Part shown: positions 47,350-58,038 of the stretch, piece by piece
How the letters are laid out: every line of letters starts with the position of its first letter
Position numbering within the stretch: position 1 is the stretch's first letter
DNA from: Nicotiana tabacum
Lineage: Eukaryota; Streptophyta; Magnoliopsida; Solanales; Solanaceae
NCBI RefSeq assembly: GCF_000715075.1
Contig: NC_134095.1
Location: 58,276,419 to 58,340,418 of the forward strand
Length of the DNA: 64,000 nt
Direction: 5' to 3'
Made by a program: the position numbers and the translations under genes
The notes under the pieces: generated by a model
What the model saw: only the letters and a program-made list of their open reading frames with translations
The model's database searches: none
Told to the model about the DNA's origin: nothing

Positions 47350-48080
47350 TGTAACGACCTGGCTGGTCATTTTGAGAGCATTAACCTTGATCAACTAATT
47401 ACTGCTTATGTAACTTGCTGGGAGGTTCTGGTTTTTGGTTTTGGAATGATTTGGGACACTTAGTCCCTAAAACAAAAGCTTGAGTTCTAGGATTTTTCAC
47501 CGTTGTTGGAGTTGTGTGAAGACGACTCCAGATCGGAGTTTCATTTGTTCAATCAGACGTGATTTGATAGGTTTTGTCATCAGTTGTAGAAGTCTGAAGT
47601 TTCAAAGTTCATTATGTTTGAATTTGAGGGTGATTCGTGATTTTAGCTTTATTTGATGTGATTTGAGGGCTCGACTAAGTTTGTATGGTGTTATAGGACT
47701 TGTTGGTATGTTTGATTGAGGTCCCAGGAGCCTCGGGTGGATTCCGGGTGGTTAACGGGAAAAAATTGGACTTATGGAAGTTGCAGAATTTCTAGTGTTT
47801 CCAGTTAGTGGTTTCCTTTTTCGCATTCACGAGGGGAGTTCGGCGTTCATGAAGAGGAGCTGAAGGCAGGTGAGGATTTGTGCTTCGTGTTCGCAATGAA
47901 GTCCCAGCGTTCGTGAAGCTCTTAGGTTATAAGACTATGCATTCATGATGAGGGTCCCGCGCTCATGTAGAGGAAGCTGGTCAAATGAGACTCTAGGGAA
48001 TTTGCCTACGTGTTCTCGATGATAGTCCTGTGTTCGCATAGGTTTGGGTAAGCTTCGCGTTCGCTATTAGGACATCGTGC
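47350..48080 (+). repeat. Tekay 3' LTR, truncated
   Basis: It starts TGTAACGACCTGGCTGGTCA directly after the PPT and parallels the LTR at 876. At 47820-48070 it has the same CG-rich 'cgttcgc' words. It ends abruptly at 48080 against inverted 5S spacer. Confidence 0.8.
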
Positions 48081-48530
48081 CTTTACGCTCATTTATCAAT
48101 TTTACGCAATTCCTCTTTTGATTTTATGCATTTTTTCGGGCAAAGGTATTGACCAATAACAACAAACCGCGCTCAACGATAATATCACAATTAAAGGGCC
48201 CAACATGCCTATTACACTAGGCCACATGGAATGACAACATCACACCTCGACATTTTACAGATGCCGCCATCGAGGCCAAGGCGTAGTGACATGTCAAGTG
48301 CAACATTGTTAAGCCCGTAATGTCGAGGTTGGTAATCGTGATTTACTATATCTACCTTTTAAATATATTTCTTATTTTTATTATTTATTTTATATTGCCT
48401 TTTTGATCGTTTCCATAATCATCCTCTTTAAAGAAATTATTATTTCAATTAAAAAAATATAGTTTACAATGCGTAAAACTCATTTGTGAATTTATTAGAT
48501 CTACCGTCGATATATTATAATAAGTAACTA
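48081..48530 (-). repeat. Inverted 5S spacer fragment
   Basis: The reverse complement covers unit coordinates about 137-582 of the 5S spacer in the normal order. No 5S gene is included. With the forward spacer starting at 48541 it forms an imperfect inverted repeat with arms of about 450 bp and a centre of about 10 bp. Confidence 0.85.
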
Positions 48531-48540
48531 CGATAGGCCT

Positions 48541-49055
48541 AATATATCGATGATAGATCTAATAAATTCACTAATGAGTTTTAAGCATTGTAAATGATAT
48601 TTTTACATGTAATAATATTTTTTTAAAGAATAAATATAGAAAAAAAATAAAAAAGGTAATATACAATAAATAAAAAATATGAAAAATATTTAAAAGGTAG
48701 ATATTGTAAATCACGATTACCAACCATGACCTTACGAGTTTAACACTGTTGCACTTGACATGTCACTACGCCTTGGCGTCGAAGGAGGCATTTGTGAAAT
48801 GTCAGTTGTGATGTCTTAATTCCATGCGGCCTAATGTGATAGGCATTTCGGGCCCACTAATTGTGAAATTATCATCGAGCGCAACTTGTTGTTATTGGTC
48901 AACGTGTTTGCCCATGAAATATACATAAAATCAAAAAATGAATTGCATAAAACGGATAAATGACCGTAAACTTATATCGTTTTAAGGTTTTACACATTCG
49001 CACCTAAAGCGGAAGGAAGAAAGGTATTAAACGAATTTAGAGTGCAAGCAATGTC
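48541..49055 (+). repeat. 5S spacer before copy 8
   Basis: This is the forward spacer from unit coordinate about 153. It is more diverged than the spacers on the left, with a short extension (aaacgaattt) near the promoter. Confidence 0.82.
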
Positions 49056-49175
49056 GAATACGATCATACCAGCACTAACGCATCGGAGCCCATTAGAACT
49101 TCGAAGTTAAGTGTACTTGGGCCAGAGTAATACTAGGATAGGTGACCCCCTCGGAAGTCCTCGTGTTGTATCCCT
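49056..49175 (+). rRNA. 5S rRNA gene copy 8 (mutated)
   Basis: Full length, 120 bp, with many transitions: gaatacgatc at the start, agttaagtgtacttgg in box A and ggataggtgacc in box C. Probably a pseudogene. Confidence 0.85.
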
Positions 49176-49726
49176 ATTTTTGGTAAAATTTGTGTCTTAC
49201 TTCTTTTAATATATCCATGGTAGATCTAGTAAATTCACAAATGAGTTTTAAGCATTGCAAACAATGTTTTTTACATGAAACAATAATTTTTTAAAAGAAA
49301 ATAATTATGGAAAAAATGAAAAAGACAATATACAATAAATAAGGAAAATAAGGAAAATATTTAAAAGGTAGATAATGTAAATCACGATTGCCAACCACGA
49401 CCTTACGGGCTTAACATTGTTGCATTTGACATGTCACTACTCCTTGGCCTTGAAGGCGGAATTCGTAAAACGTCTAGTAGCGATGTGGCCGTTCCATGCG
49501 GCCTAGTGTGATTGGCATGTTGGGCCCTCTAAATGTGATATTATCGTCGAGTGCAGCTTGTTGTTATTGGTCAATCCTTTTGCCCGCAAAAAATACATAA
49601 AAGAAAAGGAGGAATCGCTAAAACGGATAAATGAGCATAAAGTTATGTCGTTTTAAGTCTTTACACTTTCGCACGTAAAGCGGAAGGAGGAAAGGTATTA
49701 AGAAAATTTAGAGTGCAAGGAATGTT
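49176..49726 (+). repeat. 5S spacer between copies 8 and 9
   Basis: 551 bp and complete, with the same extra 'agaaaattt' segment before the gene as the spacer before copy 8. The right end of the array is therefore a distinct sub-lineage. Confidence 0.83.
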
Positions 49727-49828
49727 GGATGCGATCATACTATCACTAATGCACCGGAACCCATCAGAACTACGAAGTTAAGCGTGTTTGGGCGAGCGTA
49801 GTACTTGATTGGTGACCCCCTCAGAAGT
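49727..49828 (+). pseudogene. 5S rRNA pseudogene, copy 9 (3'-truncated, fused to spacer)
   Basis: The first about 102 bp of 5S are present, up to 'gaccccctcagaagt'. The sequence then jumps into the next spacer at 'atttaaatggtagctattg', a deletion of about 200 bp between gene position 102 and spacer coordinate about 305. Confidence 0.85.
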
Positions 49829-49872
49829 ATTTAAATGGTAGCTATTGAAAACCATGATTACCAACCACGACC
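49829..49872 (+). repeat. Last 5S spacer remnant
   Basis: 44 bp of spacer ending 'accaaccacgacc' mark the right limit of recognisable 5S array. Chromovirus LTR sequence follows. Confidence 0.75.
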
Positions 49873-52712
49873 GGCGATTTTAGGCCTTTAATAGCTTCAC
49901 TTCATGTTTTATGACTTGTACGCAAAGTCAGAATCGGATTTCGGGCGGTACGGAGTTGATTCAGATAAAAATTTCTCAATTCGGAAGCATTAAGTTGGAA
50001 GAGTTGATCAAGGTTTGACTTTTGAGTAAAAGACCCCGGAATAGGTATTTGAATGTTCCAATAGGTTTGTATGATGATTTCAGACTTGGGCGTATGTTCG
50101 GGTTGAGTATCAGATGGTTCGAAGTCATTTTGGCGCTTATTGTGGAAAGTTGGCATTTTAAAGGTTTTAGAATTTCCTAAGATTGGTTTAAAGTGAAATT
50201 TGATTTTATTGATGTCCGTTTGGGATTCCAAACCTTGGAATAGGTTCGTATCATGATTTATGACTTGCACGTAAAGTTTGGCGTCATTCTGAAATGTTTA
50301 AGTGTAATTCGACCCTCTTCGGCCAAGTTTAAAAGTTGAAAGAAAGGTTTTAATTGTTAATTCATTGATTGAATGTTTTATAGTGTGATTTGAGGCCTCG
50401 AGCAAGTTTGCATCATGTTTTGGGAATGGTTGGTATGATTGGACGGGGTAACGGGGGCCTCGGTTGTATTTCGGATGGGCTACGAGTCATTTTGCTATGT
50501 TTGAGCTATTGTTTCTGAGATTTGGTGCATCCTTCTTCGCGATCGCGAAGAAAGGGTTGCAATCGTGAAGAGAAAAGTGTTGTTCCAGGCCTTGTGAATC
50601 GCGATCACGGAAGGAAATTCGCGATCCCGTAGAAGGAAATTTTGCTTTCAGTGGTCTAACTTCAAAAGCTTCTATTTTACAATCTATAAGGAACTTGGTG
50701 ATACTCCGAAAATGAAAGTTGTATCCCTTTGAATCCAAATTTCATAAAATCAAACTGTTTATCATTTAGAATTCTATTCAAAAAGTTATGGCCATTATAC
50801 TGAAGGGTATCTGTAAAAAGAAAACATTTGTACATCGCGATCGCAAAAATTTGGCCACTATTGTGATGAAGGAAATGATGCTAAACTTTTGTTACCCATG
50901 ATCACATGGATAATGACAGGTGTATTAAACATCTAATTTCGGAATTTTGAGCTTATTTCATCACTTTTAAGTTCTTGGAGCTCATGTGATTTGGGGTGAT
51001 TCTTGAAGATCGTTTTTTCCAAATATCGTAAGGTAATTATTCCTACTTGTTTTGAGTTAAATACATGGGTTATATATGGATTTTATGATGGATATTTGAT
51101 AGGAATTTTGAAAGTTTAGGAAGAAAACCTGGAAATAGTATTTATTTTGACCATGAAATTGGACAAGGAATTAGGAATAAATTATATATTTGAGTTCGTG
51201 GTATTATGGGTAATGTTTGTCTTCGAAACTTTTTGAAATCCGGGCACGTGGGTCTGAGGGTTGACTTGGTTGAATTTTCATCAGAGTTGAAAATTATTAT
51301 AAATTGACTAATTATGAGTATGGGAGTATATTTTTATTAATTTGCACGTTGTATGACTAGTTTAAGACCGATAGACATTGGTTTGATATGTTAGAGAGGC
51401 GTTGGAGCCGGTTATGGAACTTCGTTGCGAGGTAAGTCTCCTGTCTAACTTTGTGAGAGAGAATCTGCCCCGTAGGTATTAAATTGTTATATGTTACTAG
51501 TTATGGGTGCTACGTACGTACGAGGTGACGAGAGTCCGTATGTAGCTAAAAGCATGTTTATGTTCAGGTAGACTTAGGAATTTATCATGTAATATTTGAA
51601 CTCATTTTGCTAGATTAATTAAGTGAATTTATAATTGAAATTTATTTGGAAATGTATTAGGCCAAGCTTTATCACCTTGAGTTGTTTGGCGAGATATTTG
51701 ATAAATGGTAAAAGTCTTGTTTACTTTATTCTTCTACACTTGTATTGTAAGCACGTGACTCGTAATTCGATAAGTTTCTCCCTTTCTTGTGGATCGGGCC
51801 GAACGCCTCGATAGTATGTTAAGATGCATCTCTGGTTTGCACTGGTTAACCCTCAGCAGTGTATACACCACTTTGGATTGGGTCGTACGACCTAGGCATA
51901 ATCGTGCGTTATACCGCTAGCAGTCCGGATATTCATGAGATCCCCCTTCTATTGAGACCTAGAATTTTATATAGTATTCCTTATCCGTTTGAGATTGCAT
52001 TTGATATTTTAGATCTGTTGAGATGGCACATGATATTTGAGAGGTTTATATTGTTAAAAGAATTTTTTGGAAGATTATGTTAGTTACAATTTTTATCTCA
52101 CTACTACTGTTGTGCTTCATATCTGTTATGAGTTATCATATTGATTTATTGGACCACTAGTAAGTGTCGATGTCAACCCCTTGTCACTACTTCTCTAGAT
52201 GTTAGGCTAGATACTTACTGCGTACGCGTTGGTTTAAGTACTCCCATGTTACACTTCTGCACTAAATGTGTAGGATCTGACAGGTTCATTTAATGGCCAT
52301 CTTGGTGTATAAGTGCAACTGCTGAGGAGCCTTTATGGTGACCTGATTTCTATGCTACGCATTGCAACCTACAGAGTGTTCATCTTATTTATTTACTTTA
52401 TCCTTTCTATTTTATATTCCAGAAAGATGTTGTATTATTATTGCACTCTTTAGTAGACGCTCACGCACTTGTGACACCGGATTTTGGGATGTTCTAGAAG
52501 TTGTGTGTGATTTTGTTTAGCATTTACACACTTTTATTATCTATTCTATTTCAATTGTAAGTTTTCATGATTTTAATGCGTTGATTTCTTTATCTAATAT
52601 TCACAATTTTGAAAATAATAAAATGCATAATTAAGTTGGTAGTGCACCGTTGGCTTGCCTAACAGTAATGTTGGGCGCCATCATGACCTATAGTGGGTTT
52701 TGGGTCATGACA
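49873..52712 (+). mobile_element. Chromovirus (Tekay-like) LTR, 5'-truncated
   Basis: This 2.8-kb block ends 'gggtcatgaca' at 52712, identical to the end of the Tekay-type LTR at 37467, and is directly followed by a PBS. CG-rich palindromic words (cgcgatcgcgaag) occur at 50530-50640 and 50835. No clear TG start is seen at the 5S junction. ORFs inside are short and unsupported. Confidence 0.68.
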
Positions 52713-53815
52713 GCTTGGTATCAGCGCACTAGGTTCACTTAGGTCTCATGAATCATGAGTTAGTCTAGTAGAGTCTTGTGGATCAGTACGGAGACGTCTG
52801 TACTTATCTTCAAGAGGCTACATGATTGTTAGGAGAACTTCCCTTCCTTGATTCCGCGTCGTGCGATATGGTTTCGTTGAAGCTTATGCCTTCGGTGACT
52901 TCCTACTCATTCATACGCGACGTCAGGCACTTTTAATCAGTTGGGCACCAACGAATTGTGAAAATGTGACAGATGCGGTGCAGGATCATTTTACCTGAGT
53001 ATGCAGGCAGACTAATATTGTCGTCTTGTAGAGGAGTGTTCTGTCATTTCAGCCCAATATTGATGTTTCCTATGGTTTCGAGGCTATGCACAATGTATTG
53101 TGATGTTCATGAATTGTTATCGCGTAGTGCCGATGTGAATTGTAGGATGCTTACTTATGTGACACGGAAATGAATAGTTCGGGAGGAGGATTAATCAATT
53201 CAAGATCCATAGATTCAACATTTGATTCCAGCGAAGGAGACGCAATCAGACTATAGATGTTCAAGTGTTGGTTGATGGAGTCGCGAGATTGGATATGTCC
53301 TAATCTAGTGGAACTCTTGTTAATATTGTGGTGTCGTCATCCTTGTTTGAATGTATTGAGGCTCATCGGTGTGATGGTCTTCTTTGGTTTGCTTTCGGGG
53401 CAGGGTGTTGTGGAATGGTACCAAAGAGGCGGTTATCAGAGATGGTGATGTGTGGCGGCTTCGAGGTTGGATCCGTGCTTTTGGTGTTGAATGGTTCGAG
53501 AGGGATGATCTTTATGGTGGCTCAGAGTTGGTGGCATTTATCAGTTTGGATGCTACAAAGATGGATTATGATTTGAGGCAGTATTTGGGTAACAAAAGAT
53601 GAGGAAGGACATAGTGGGAGGTGTCTCGCGAAGGTTGAATTTTTAGAGGTCGAGTAGTTCGCTTCGGAAGATGGTAAACTTAGAGTGAGAATGTTAGCAT
53701 ATCGTATGGATTTCATGATAGGATGGTCACATGCTTTCAGATAGCTTGGAACGATTATGGCCATGTTAAACAAGGGACTAAATTTGTATATTTCGTTCGA
53801 GATGACGGCTTTTTG
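52713..53815 (+). pseudogene. Chromovirus leader with PBS and internally deleted pol remnant
   Basis: A PBS for initiator-Met tRNA (tggtatcag, with cgc for agc after it) starts at 52716, three bases after the LTR end. No gag or RT is found. From about 53220 the sequence is the RNase H-integrase link of Tekay pol ('VVSSSLFECIEAHR', then KEAVIRDGDV and DATKM..DLRQYLG up to 53602), so several kb are deleted. The end near 53815 is uncertain. Confidence 0.62.
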
Positions 53816-54321
53816 CTTCAGAAGTTTGAATATCCAATTGGCATGACTTAATGCTTATTAAATTTTACACCAAACTCTACCATGTTGACATGATTTCATG
53901 TATATGCGTTCAGTCTCTCTATTAAATTGTTCATAAAATCTTGTCTGATTGGCATAAGGTTTCTGCGTTGTTCAACAAAGTATTCTTTCAAATTTCAATT
54001 TCGATCAAACCACCTCAAATCTACTCTAAATGATCTCAAATTAGAAACGAAGCCTCCAACCAATAACATAAATGACACTCAGTCACCAATTTAGTTAAAT
54101 AACACCAAATCACAAAACCCACTTTATTGTCTTCAACACTTTCTAAGGACCAAAAATGGAGTTTTGAGATTTTAAAGTAAATCATTATATCAGTATTTGA
54201 ACTAAAAAGATTAATCACAAATTAACACTTAAACAATTTTAATAATAATCAAGCATTAATTTCAAGTTCACTAAACAATAATTTCAAGTTCCCAAAGTTG
54301 AAGAACTATGGAGATCTTAGT
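53816..54321. other. Unidentified AT-rich DNA
   Basis: No credible ORF, RNA gene or element domain is visible. It lies between the chromovirus remnant and the Tat-lineage LTR. Confidence 0.5.
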
Positions 54322-54953
54322 GTTTACCCTAAAATAGGATAACAATTGAATTTATACGCGTTTTTAAGGATACATGATATAACTTGGTACAGATTAAGAA
54401 GAATAAATTAATATTGAAATTGATGATAAAAGAATAAATGCAAACCACACGAATTGAATAGCATTGGCCCTCGAGTTCAGTCATCCTTAAACCAAAAGAT
54501 GTTTCAACTAACTTATATACGGGGCAACAAGATAATGAAAGCTAGAAAATGACAGTATATTGCTTTGTATTGTGTAAGTATGATCCGTTTTACAAATGAT
54601 CAGACCCCCTTTATATAGTAGGGGAGTCCTACTCTTGATACAATTCTATATGAGGTAAGAAATATCATGATTAGCTAATTGATCAGCCTCTTCTTGATAC
54701 ATGTTGGGATTTCTGCCGTGATCCTCGCCCGATTGCGGATATTTTGGTTTTCTGATATTTGGCTCGGTAGGCTTCCCTCGATCTTGATCGATCTCTATCT
54801 TGCTCGGTCTCGATCTTGATCGGTCTCTGGGTCACGAGATCGACGATCTAACTTTGCACCATGGTTCGATATAACACAAGGTTGAATCTTGACCTATCAT
54901 ATTCTAGTCTCCATTAGTCACACAAATGGAAAGCCCATCTTTGACCATATACA
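54322..54953 (-). repeat. 3' LTR of the Tat-lineage element
   Basis: 632 bp. On the minus strand it begins TGTATATGGTC and ends GGTAAACA, giving TG...CA. The PPT-like 'aatgaggggactatc' (minus strand, plus coordinates about 54954-54970) precedes it. There is no second LTR in the window to confirm the ends. Confidence 0.6.
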
Positions 54954-54970
54954 GATAGTCCCCTCATTTC

Positions 54971-55335
54971 ATAGAGAGAAGATGATGAGAAACAATATAA
55001 ACTTCCAAGCTCCATCTCAATAGGCCATGACGTAAGCAACGAACGTCACTGATAAACCCGATCATGACATAAGCAACAAATGGATATAGAAACGTCCCTC
55101 GGTCCAGTTACCAAGGTATTAAATGCTTGTCAGTTGTTGGTCAGCCACCATGGGTTCTGAACCGCCATCTGCAAGCTATAAGTACTGTAACCTTCCTCTA
55201 TTCAAACTTTATGTTCAAATCTCCTCCTTTTTTGTTTCTTTTCAAAATCCCTCTGCTTTGCAATTCTTGCACCCAAATTTCTTGAACTTTTAGCAAGCCG
55301 CATACCATTCTAACTCCATTTTCTTTTTCTCTACA
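54971..55335 (+). promoter_or_regulatory. Possible promoter of the antisense ORF
   Basis: The stretch between the PPT and the ATG at 55336 has a TATA-like TATAAG at 55177-55182, then a pyrimidine-rich leader (about 55190-55335). This is the expected layout for a promoter driving the plus-strand ORF. It is inferred from motif and position only. Confidence 0.35.
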
Positions 55336-57164
55336 ATGGCAAAAACTTATAAGACTGTGCCACAAAAGGATTCCACCTCTTCATCACGGCCCGTCGGCAA
55401 AGGAGCTAAGGTAGAATATCCCCTTGAGGATTTCATTGCGGTACGGTGCCCTACTATTGTCAATTTTATGATTGAAAAGACCTCCTCGGTACCGAGTTGA
55501 TGTGAACCGGTATCAAGGTACATATACATAATAACCAATGATCTCCTTACCAAAGTTAAAGAGGATTGCTACTAGGTTGATAAGCATGTGGTGGTACCTT
55601 CGCCCAAGGAATAGATCACTACCCATGTGGAGGATTTTCTTAGTGTTTACGCTTACCCCTTCACGTTGGGTCCCTAAGACCCTATAATTGTCGCCTTCTG
55701 CAAGAGGGTACGACATGACCCTTGGCCAGATCCATCCTTCCTTCTGGAGAATAGAGATTCTCATCCGATTCTTCATAAGGAAAATCGAGGGATGTCCCTT
55801 CACCCTCGATCAACATATGCGCCTTCACAGTCCCCGACTCTATCAAGTAGGGTTGATCAAGATTGCTCGTCGGGCAATCAAGTCCCCGTTCTTGAGTATA
55901 GACGAGGCTGGAGGCCGAAGTTGGATGGGCCGATTTGTTCAAATAAAGACTCCATACTTGATCCCTATCGAAGACATGCAATTTACTAAGAAATAGAGCA
56001 TAAATCATAAGTTGTACTTTGCCTTGAATGTTTAATCTTGTTGCTCTTCCTCTTATCTTCTTTATCGATGTTCTTGGTGTTGTAGCTGTGGCCTAGGTGC
56101 TGGACGTAGTTCCTGAACTCAAGGAATGGTTTGAGGGCCTGGTATCACAAAGACCATATTCCAAGCGTGCTTGGATGGAATTATCGAAAGGTCGATGGTA
56201 GGCCCGCAACCATGGGAAGTTTTCTCCTCCGATTCAAAACTGTTTGATTTTCCCCTTGTACTTTTGCATTCTTATCGTAGGTCACCCCACAGACGTTTCC
56301 ATGAGGCCTCCATCTGATGATGAGGATGTGCTTATCAAGTCCTTACTCCAAAGTAGGGTGATGAAAAAAAGAGGAAAAGGGCTCCAAGTTCCCCGAACAC
56401 GGAAAAGATGAAACCGAAGAAGAAGAAGAAAAGATCACGCAAGCCCACGAGAAGCATCGGCATTCTATCCTTGGACTCAGTCCATCGATTAAGGGATGAG
56501 TTCAATGAAGAAGAAGAGGAAGATAAATCCAAGTTAGTGGCCCGTTTACGGGCTGGTGTCACGGTACAAGAAGTTCTCGAACTGGCGGGTACTGAAGTTG
56601 AACTATCCCGATGTGAGGAGGTCGGTTCCAAGCTAAAAAGAGTTGAGGCCATTCTTCCCTAAGCTAGGGGTCGAGATAGAAACCGGTGGTAATGCGTTTC
56701 AAGCGCCAGAAAGTTCCTCGAGAGACGAGCTTGGAATGATCGACATCAGTGGGTCCCCTCAAATTTCAGATGCCATGATTTATGAGACCGGTATATTAGA
56801 TAGCCATTCTTTAAGGGGCCTCATGGGCAACTAATATCCACGGGTTCTTGGATGGTTTGAGTCCACAGCTTCGAATGACGTCACCGGGCTTGGTGACCTA
56901 CCGGTATCAAAAGAAAGTACCGTCATTGGGTGCCGCTGGGTCTTCATCGAGCCCAAAACTGGTGGATCGATTCCGGCCCCAAGTATTAACCCTGACCATA
57001 GGCAATCAATAACTTTTTCTGTCCCGGAGGATGCCTAGGTTTTTTCTGCCCTCATGGGGGTTGCTAGTTAACTTTGGTGCTTGGTGACCGAAAAAGATCA
57101 GGCAGTGATGGACAAGGTGGAAACCCCTTGCCTATTCAATGAAGCCCAACAAGCATTAAATCAG

Positions 57165-57244
57165 GTATCTTTTTGTGTGTTTCTTCTCATATATACTAAA
57201 TTTTAAAGTTGTAAATAACCATAAATTCGGTGTTGCATCATTAG
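57165..57244 (+). other. Candidate intron 1 in the antisense ORF coiled coil
   Basis: The donor cag|gtatct and acceptor catcattag|gct bound 80 bp of AT-rich sequence. Joining gives E-A-Q-Q-A-L-N-Q followed by A-F-L-R-Y-R-K, one continuous helix-forming frame. Confidence 0.55.
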
Positions 57245-57394
57245 GCTTTCCTTCGATACCGGAAGGAATTAACTCACCACGAGGCCGAGGTTCGGGACCT
57301 CATTAAGAAGAGTGACACCTACAAGATTCTCAGTGAAAAGCTTCAGGCCGATTTGGTAACCGCTCAGGATGAGCATGTCGAGATGGCCGAGCAG

Positions 57395-57480
57395 GTATTT
57401 TTAGTGCTTTACGATAGTGAAAATGAATTGAAGATAGTAATAACGATCCGATCTTGCACGTCAGGCAAAGGCCTGAACAG
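57395..57480 (+). other. Candidate intron 2 in the antisense ORF coiled coil
   Basis: The donor gagcag|gtattt and acceptor ctgaacag|atctgg bound 86 bp. Joining gives M-A-E-Q followed by I-W-E-L-Q-A-Q-V-D in the same frame. An alternative acceptor at 57464 would run into a stop. Confidence 0.5.
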
Positions 57481-58038
57481 ATCTGGGAGCTTCAGGCACA
57501 GGTAGATACAATTCAAGATGAGGTTGAGAAGTTCAAGAAAAATATGGACATATTAGCCTCAAAAAGGGAAGCCACCCAAGCACAACTGTAGTCGGCCTAG
57601 ACCCAGCTCCGAGCTACAAAAGAGAAGGCCTTGGTGTAGGTCAAGAAAATCGAGGAGCTTCAATACCAATTGGACTTAGCTATTTCTGATAGGGAAAACT
57701 TTGCCAATGAACTCGAGGTGGCCAAATCCGAGGAGGCCGTGGACAATACCAAAGGCGATGCTAAAGTGGCACAATACAAGGTTGACGTCGAGGTCATCCA
57801 GGCACAGGCCAAAATCATGGTAGATCATGCAAGGTGGAAAGCTTTAAGGGAAGCCCTCGAGGGAGTCCATGCTTAGGGCTTCAATATACTGGCTGAACTT
57901 GAGAATGCCAAAGCAGAAGAAGCCAGGGCTTGGAAACTGGCCTTTCCCGAGGAAGATTCAGAGAGTATAAGCAAGTCTAAAGGCAGGGAAGATCCCGAGG
58001 GTGAAGATGCTGCCTCCGATGAAGACCAGGCCACTTAG

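Larger units (their letters stand above)
45575..48080 (+). mobile_element. Tekay/Del-type chromovirus fragment, internally inverted
   Basis: It contains, from left to right, an RNase H segment on the minus strand (45575-45964), integrase and C terminus on the plus strand (45965 to about 47210), a PPT (agaaatgggggat) and the first 0.73 kb of the 3' LTR (47350-48080). There is no 5' LTR, gag or RT. It is the reference that ties the LTRs at 876 and 6259 to this lineage. Both ends abut 5S spacer pieces without a target duplication. Confidence 0.82.
55336..58038 (+). pseudogene. Antisense ORF of the Tat element (Transposase_28-like plus coiled coil)
   Basis: It starts MAKTYKTVPQ in a good plant context. 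A globular part (about 55600-55990) has 'EDFLSVYAYPFTLGP', 'LGQIHPSFWRIEILIRFF' and 'GRSWMGRFVQIKTPYLIPIE', resembling the plant 'putative gypsy-type transposon' (Transposase_28) family. A Lys/Glu-rich coiled coil follows (about 56400-56640 and 57245-57875), with an acidic end (DPEGEDAASDEDQAT) at 58038. The first stop is at 55498, with more at about 55573, 55609 and 55675. Two GT-AG segments (57165-57244 and 57395-57480) restore the frame when removed and look like introns; another may lie near 55990-56090. Its function is unknown. Confidence 0.7.
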
